Below, one piece after another: positions 14,766 to 18,536 of a stretch of DNA of 18,536 nucleotides (its first letter is position 1; each line of letters starts with the position of its first letter). Source of the stretch: Moraxella bovis (GTDB taxonomy: Bacteria; Pseudomonadota; Gammaproteobacteria; Pseudomonadales; Moraxellaceae); assembly GCF_002014975.1 (NCBI RefSeq), contig NZ_MUXV01000005.1, positions 1 to 18,536 of the forward strand. The letters run 5' to 3'. A program made the position numbers and the translations under genes. The notes beneath the pieces are model-generated. The model saw only the letters and a list, made by a program, of their open reading frames with translations, had not been told where the DNA came from and made no database searches.

Positions 14766-14980
14766 AAACAAACCTGGGGCGTGTCCGCCTTTGGTATTTG
14801 CAATGAAAAATGAGAAAAATCGCACGTTTTTCAAGAAAAAAGTGAAGTTTGATAGTCATTCTATCAAACAAGCTTTTGACTTCAAGCCACAAGATTTAGC
14901 CAATTTTCATGCAAAAATTGATTTGAATTATAAAATTCTCATTAAAATCAAAGGCAGGCACGCCCCACTCAGGTCTGTTT
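14766..14980. mobile_element. MITE-like element with imperfect terminal inverted repeats
   Basis: Between the kinase and receiver genes the 18-mer GGGGCGTGTCCGCCTTTG (14776-14793) is mirrored by CAAAGGCAGGCACGCCCC (14949-14966), with 2 mismatches. Pairing extends outward: AAACAAACCT at 14766-14775 matches AGGTCTGTTT at 14971-14980, with a 4-base insertion on the right side. The enclosed region of about 155 bp is AT-rich. On the plus strand it holds an open frame (within 14743-15009) with no recognisable protein. No clear target-site duplication is seen. The length, the terminal repeats and the lack of a transposase suggest a MITE or decayed insertion-sequence remnant. A transcribed long-range stem is an alternative. 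Confidence 0.45.
14836..14869 (-). terminator. Possible terminator downstream of the kinase gene
   Basis: Minus-strand stem GTTTGATAG with complement CTATCAAAC (9 bp), loop AATGA, followed after four bases by TTTTTT. It lies inside the inverted-repeat element, 121 bp after the kinase stop codon. The gap before the T-run makes it likely to be leaky, so receiver expression may be lowered relative to the kinase. Confidence 0.45.
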
Positions 14981-14989
14981 TTATTTATA

Positions 14990-17089
14990 TTACTGTGCAT
15001 CAAAGTTGATGACAATCTTTGTATTTAGCCCTGGCTGACTCTCGACATTGATTTTACCATTAACTTCTTTGACCCACTCACGCACGATGTCCATGCCCAC
15101 ACCACGCCCACTGTCTTCATCGACACCATTGGCAGTTGAGACACCTGAGCGGAACATGATAGCGTATAGACGACTGTCGGGCAAGCTTGATGCTTGTTCA
15201 GCAGTCATAAGATTCATCTCAGTGGCTTTTTGACGTAGTTTTTGCAAATCCACGCCTGCCCCATCATCGATGATACTCATGCGTAGCTGACTGCCATATT
15301 TTAAAAGCATTAGCTTGATTTGACCTACTTCGCTTTTACCTGCCTGCACACGCACATCAGGTGTCTCAATGCCATGAGCGATGGCATTTTTAAGTAGCTG
15401 AATGCCGACATCTTGGCAGAACTTTTTGAGCTTATCAGTCATCTGAATATCTTCAAAACCTGTTAAGTTTACCTTAACTTTTTTGCCTTGACGTTCGGCG
15501 ATTTGCTGAGCATAATCACCAAAGTAGCTTTGCCAATCTAGCGAATGACTACTTGGGGCGACAGTGGCAGATTTGTCATCTGTCTGCATCATCACACTTT
15601 GTACGCTTTGCCCGACATCATCTTTGTCTATTTCTTTTGCCACACGGCTAATGCGTTGCAAGAGTTTTTCTACAAATTGGTTCAAATCCAAAATGTCATT
15701 TAGAATAATCGTAAAGCCCAAAAAGTCCTGACCTGAGACCGTGTTTTGATTGCGAATTAGCACCAGATTCTCTTCGCCTTGCTCGGCAAGACGCACAAAG
15801 CTACCCATCTTAATGGCAGATGCTTCGCCTTTTAGACTGTGCATTTTTCTAAATAGGGCTTGGGCTTTGTTATGTAGCTGACCTTCGACTCTTAGAATCT
15901 CGTTCATCTCACTCACACGCTCATAAGTGTTATTGATGAATTGATTTAGTACGTTGATATCGACGTTTAGGATGTGTCCAATCATCTCAATCTGACGGTC
16001 ATGCTGTGCCTTTTCACTCTCCAAAGTTTTTTCAAGTAATACCGAGTCGGTCACATCAACAACGCTCACAAAGATTTCTTCAACTTCGTCGTTTTCGCTC
16101 TCTTGAACACGCAAGAAGCTAAACGACAGGTATTTGAACACCGTATCTCCCTGCTCGTTCATGACGTTTACTTTGATTTGTCGTAGTGGGTTCAAATCCC
16201 CAATCAACTCTGATACCACCCAGGGATTATAAAGCTGTTCAACAAACAGCTTGGTTGCTTCAATATCATCACGCCCTACCATGCCTTGCAACAGCTCGGT
16301 CAAGGTAATGCCTGCAATGTCCTTACGCCCCAAGATGACTTCTAGATTCTTAGAGTGAGCATCCGAGATGACAAAGTTTTTGTCAATCAAAAACAGACCT
16401 TCTTGCACTGTATCTAAGATGTTGGTCGTTTGACGACGGGCAATTTGTAGGTTACGGTCAGATGCGGTCAGTTTTTTTAAAAAATAAAACACAAACCAAA
16501 TAAAATACAGACCTGCCAGCACAAAGCCTGCCATCATCACGTTTCTGGCAAGAGCCGTCCATTTTAGACCTCTAGCAGTCTGATTGTCCCAAACCACTAG
16601 AACTGAACCATAAACGTTTTCGTCAAACTCATCAAAAATATGTCTTGCCACAGGATTGAGGTCTGCTTGACCATCTAGCACAGGATTTAGGCGTTGTTTA
16701 TAATCCGTCCACCATGCTTTTAACTCGTTAAATGCTTGGACATCCTCAGGATGCGTGAGTGCCTCGACAGGCACCGTTCTGTCTTCGACTTGATACTCGC
16801 CACCTGTCTCATAAAGACGCATGTACTCATCAACCGCATCCACACTTTTTCTTAGTGTCGCTATCGCCTCAGGTCGCTCTTCTTCAGTCGCAACTTGCAA
16901 TCGCTGGGTTAATAAGTTGACATTATAATACTCATCACTTAGATAACCGAATATATCAAAGAAGTTAGAGATTTTGTTAACTTGTTGGTTAGCATGATAG
17001 TTAAACCCCAAAATGCCCGCCACCAATGCCAAAAAGACTGCCAAAGATAATAGCAGGCTTTTATATCGTGAATCTAATAAACCGCCCAT
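14990..17089 (-). CDS. Membrane-bound CheA-like sensor kinase (TM-PAS-Hpt-HATPase)
   Basis: A 699-residue inner-membrane kinase. Layout: membrane helix about 11-30; an extracytoplasmic helical domain about 31-180; second membrane helix about 185-204 (FVLAGLYFIWFVFYF); a PAS-like domain about 220-350 (ILDTVQEGLFLIDKNFVISDA, ending VSVVDVTDSV); an Hpt domain about 370-485 with His417 in the MHSLKGEAS motif; and a CheA-type ATPase about 520-697. The ATPase has the N-box LLKNAIAHGIETP (Asn568, His572), the IDDGAG box (607-612), the F-box region MFRSGVST and the GRGVGMDIV box (661-669). There is no DHp domain, no CheW-like domain and no attached receiver. It presumably autophosphorylates on His417 and passes phosphate to the CheY-like protein. 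The ATG has AAGG eight bases upstream. Confidence 0.92.
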   Translation of the reverse strand: MGGLLDSRYKSLLLSLAVFLALVAGILGFNYHANQQVNKISNFFDIFGYLSDEYYNVNLLTQRLQVATEEERPEAIATLRKSVDAVDEYMRLYETGGEYQVEDRTVPVEALTHPEDVQAFNELKAWWTDYKQRLNPVLDGQADLNPVARHIFDEFDENVYGSVLVVWDNQTARGLKWTALARNVMMAGFVLAGLYFIWFVFYFLKKLTASDRNLQIARRQTTNILDTVQEGLFLIDKNFVISDAHSKNLEVILGRKDIAGITLTELLQGMVGRDDIEATKLFVEQLYNPWVVSELIGDLNPLRQIKVNVMNEQGDTVFKYLSFSFLRVQESENDEVEEIFVSVVDVTDSVLLEKTLESEKAQHDRQIEMIGHILNVDINVLNQFINNTYERVSEMNEILRVEGQLHNKAQALFRKMHSLKGEASAIKMGSFVRLAEQGEENLVLIRNQNTVSGQDFLGFTIILNDILDLNQFVEKLLQRISRVAKEIDKDDVGQSVQSVMMQTDDKSATVAPSSHSLDWQSYFGDYAQQIAERQGKKVKVNLTGFEDIQMTDKLKKFCQDVGIQLLKNAIAHGIETPDVRVQAGKSEVGQIKLMLLKYGSQLRMSIIDDGAGVDLQKLRQKATEMNLMTAEQASSLPDSRLYAIMFRSGVSTANGVDEDSGRGVGMDIVREWVKEVNGKINVESQPGLNTKIVINFDAQ

Positions 17090-17230
17090 AACTTGCCTTC
17101 ACTTGTCATGCATCAAAAAAATCAACTTGTCATTAATGCATAAATATTTAATATGTTTAATTAAAAAATTATTTTGTCGCATTAAAAACAATTGTTAAAA
17201 TAATTATTTTTAAAGTGCATTTATATTTAT

Positions 17231-17250
17231 TTGGTATATATCTGTACCAA
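17231..17250. promoter_or_regulatory. Candidate operator upstream of the sensor-kinase gene
   Basis: TTGGTA-N8-TACCAA, a 20-bp inverted repeat about 140 bp upstream of the kinase ATG. Nearby, around 17304-17320, the minus strand reads TTGGTTTTTTGGTATAA and carries another TTGGTA-like half. It may bind a dimeric regulator; no candidate regulator is encoded next to it. Confidence 0.35.
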
Positions 17251-17401
17251 TTACAATTAGACTAACAACTGTCTGAGCAATTGCCGACTAAAATTGTGTA
17301 TTTTATACCAAAAAACCAAATTATTCTAACACTAATTAACAATTCATACATTTTTATGTATCAATCAATAATAAAAGTCATTACAATCATCATCTTATTT
17401 A

Positions 17402-17434
17402 TAAAAACAAAAAACAGCCCGATATCGGACTGTT
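17402..17434 (-). terminator. Terminator of the GTPase-LC7 unit
   Basis: Minus-strand stem AACAGTCCG-ATAT-CGGGCTGTT (nine pairs including one G-U), followed by TTTTGTTTTTAT. It lies 19 bp after the LC7 stop and separates the GTPase-LC7 message from the kinase gene. Confidence 0.85.
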
Positions 17435-17452
17435 GAGTGATGATTCATGTGC

Positions 17453-17893
17453 TTATTTGCCGTGATGCTGGCCGTCAAGCTCCACCAAACGAGTGGTGGC
17501 TTTATTCATGGCGTGCATGATTTGCCCGAGTAGAACCTGCTGTTTGGTGACCACAATCAAGATCATGGGCTGATTGACATTTGGCACGGCACTAATCATA
17601 ATTTTGCCATTTTCAGCATCCAGAATCACCGAACGACACCCAGTCAGCTGAGCCTCGGCAGTTAAGGCTTGTACCAGTGCCAAGATGGATGAACCCACTG
17701 CTGAGAGTTTATTGCCATCATAGTTTTTTTGAAAGATAGATGATATTTCAAAACCATCGGTCGATGCCAGTAATACACCATCTACGCCTGTGGTAGAATA
17801 CACCAACTCATGAAGCACTTCTTTTGAAAGTGTCACAAATTGCTCAGCAGGCTTGACACGATTAGAATCCAATTTAAAAGGACTAAGGCTCAT
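17453..17893 (-). CDS. Roadblock/LC7-domain protein
   Basis: A 146-residue cytosolic protein with one Roadblock/LC7 domain, about residues 25-135. Typical features are the first helix followed by GVDGVLLASTDGFEI, the long second helix LSAVGSSILALVQALTAEAQL, the strand SVILDAENGKIMISAV and ILIVVTKQQVLLGQIMHAMN. Family members dimerise and bind Ras-like GTPases, and MglB acts as GTPase-activating partner of MglA. It lies 47 bp downstream of a COG2229-type GTPase gene, so it is the likely partner of that protein. A good TTGGAG ribosome site precedes the ATG. The N-terminal 20 residues are polar and probably disordered; the C-terminus ends GQHHGK. Confidence 0.9.
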   Translation of the reverse strand: MSLSPFKLDSNRVKPAEQFVTLSKEVLHELVYSTTGVDGVLLASTDGFEISSIFQKNYDGNKLSAVGSSILALVQALTAEAQLTGCRSVILDAENGKIMISAVPNVNQPMILIVVTKQQVLLGQIMHAMNKATTRLVELDGQHHGK

Positions 17894-17940
17894 TATTTTA
17901 CTCCAAGATGTTTATTTGTATGTCAGTGTTGTCAAGTGAT

Positions 17941-18468
17941 TTACTCAGACTGTTCTAGGCTAGCGATGATACTCTCAACGAGCAACAAGACATCTTCACG
18001 TTTACGCATGTCCACAGGGAATAGTGGTAAGTTACGCCCAATGCTCGCTAGATAATCACGATAAATGGAGAATTCACGCTCGGGCATTTTGTCCACTTGA
18101 CTGATACCCAGCACGATACGACCATCATAAATGCTATCAAAAGTCTTTAAATAATGTGCCAAATCTGCCACAGAATCAGGTGCCGAATGATCAATCAAAA
18201 TCACCACGCCCAAAGCACCTTGGGATAGAATGGGCCAGATAAAATTAAAACGCTCCTGTCCTGGAGTGCCGTAAAGACCAATACTTGCCCCACCATCAAT
18301 GGTCAGCTCACCATAGTCCATGCCGACTGTGGTCAAAAGCTTGGCGTTGGTATCAAGGTCGGTATTCATGACCTCGGTTGAGACCACAGGAATGTCAGAG
18401 AGACTAGAGATGGCCTGGGTCTTACCTGCACCCATAGGACCACTAAATACGATTTTAAGACGTTGCAT
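17941..18468 (-). CDS. Ras-like small GTPase of the COG2229 type
   Basis: A 175-residue cytosolic GTP-binding protein. The P-loop is GPMGAGKT (10-17). A switch-I Thr lies in TTVGMDYGEL (46-55). The G3 region is LYGTPGQERFNF (65-76), where Gly replaces the usual first Asp, as is common in this family, and keeps the Gln of GQE. The G4 position reads SQVDK (123-127) rather than NKxD. The TVGMDYG and GTPGQERF pattern fits the COG2229 GTPases found next to Roadblock proteins in actinobacterial conservons and in MglA-like systems. It is the first gene of the unit, with a promoter at 18485-18514. The ATG has a weak AGG site about ten bases upstream. It may be the switch read by the kinase encoded downstream; that is inference. 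Confidence 0.9.
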   Translation of the reverse strand: MQRLKIVFSGPMGAGKTQAISSLSDIPVVSTEVMNTDLDTNAKLLTTVGMDYGELTIDGGASIGLYGTPGQERFNFIWPILSQGALGVVILIDHSAPDSVADLAHYLKTFDSIYDGRIVLGISQVDKMPEREFSIYRDYLASIGRNLPLFPVDMRKREDVLLLVESIIASLEQSE

Positions 18469-18484
18469 AAGTGCTACCTAAATA

Positions 18485-18514
18485 ACTATATTAAATATAT
18501 TGGCTCTGGTTCAA
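18485..18514 (-). promoter_or_regulatory. Probable promoter of the GTPase-LC7 unit
   Basis: Minus strand: -35 TTGAAC (18514-18509), 18-bp spacer, -10 TATAGT (18490-18485), 17 bp before the GTPase ATG. The leader would be very short (about 10 nt), which is consistent with the weak ribosome site. Confidence 0.5.
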
Positions 18515-18536
18515 AAAAGTATGCTACAAAGAAAAC

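Larger units (their letters stand above)
17090..17452. other. 363-bp AT-rich gap between the LC7 and kinase genes
   Basis: No convincing coding sequence on either strand. It contains the LC7 terminator (17402-17434), a candidate operator palindrome (17231-17250) and, on the minus strand, a possible -10 TATAAA at 17307-17302 with only a weak -35 about 16-17 bp away. The kinase gene therefore probably has its own promoter here and a leader that could be about 200 nt long. No riboswitch or other structured RNA is recognisable. Confidence 0.6.

Noticed and set aside
14743..15009. Plus-strand 88-codon open frame across the kinase-receiver gap
   Set aside because: It overlaps the receiver start and the kinase end, lacks a ribosome site and has no recognisable protein; it falls in the inverted-repeat element and is probably fortuitous.
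1..18536. CRISPR array, rRNA, transposase or phage structural genes
   Set aside because: No regularly spaced repeats, rRNA signatures, transposase motifs or phage structural proteins could be found on either strand.

Overview
The window reads as chromosomal DNA of a gammaproteobacterium, most likely Moraxellaceae and probably Moraxella. That placement rests on the style of the proteins (SecB, type I MurB, RsgA, a TopA with three zinc ribbons), AT-rich intergenic DNA, and a host-associated gene set such as an MliC-type lysozyme-inhibitor lipoprotein. I could not run a search, so the genus is an inference. Almost everything lies on the minus strand; the plus strand carries only a truncated regulator, a histidine-rich protein and one tRNA-Ser.

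Layout. 1-400: end of an XRE-family regulator cut by the window edge. 400-950: a histidine/cysteine-rich, internally duplicated protein with its own promoter, ending at a terminator that works in both directions. 979-2253: the conserved rhodanese-grxC-secB cluster. 2320-4161: ribosome-assembly GTPase RsgA and a LysE/ArgO exporter. 4214-4304: tRNA-Ser(UGA). 4393-6621: overlapping genes for a low-molecular-weight tyrosine phosphatase, MurB and a YdcF/DUF218 protein. 6829-8793: a TonB-like protein followed by an MscS channel. 8956-9046: tRNA-Ser(GGA) on the plus strand. 9087-9835: a DUF3817 membrane protein and an MliC-like lipoprotein. 9936-13707: topA tightly followed by a NYN-LOTUS protein. 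13818-18468: a signalling block.

The signalling block is the most interesting part. In transcription order it encodes a Ras-like COG2229 GTPase, a Roadblock/LC7 protein, a membrane-anchored kinase with PAS, Hpt and CheA-type ATPase domains but no CheW-like domain, a single-domain CheY-like receiver, and a small membrane-anchored protein of unknown function. GTPase plus LC7 plus kinase recalls actinobacterial conservons and the MglA/MglB polarity switch, but the kinase here is chemotaxis-like. A reasonable hypothesis is a membrane sensor whose phosphorelay is coupled to a small-GTPase switch, perhaps for type IV pili, surface behaviour or cell polarity. Nothing in the window names the output.

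Regulatory signals visible include well-formed sigma70-type promoters for topA, the lipoprotein gene, the TonB-like gene and both tRNAs, several intrinsic terminators, and a MITE-like inverted-repeat element between the kinase and receiver genes.
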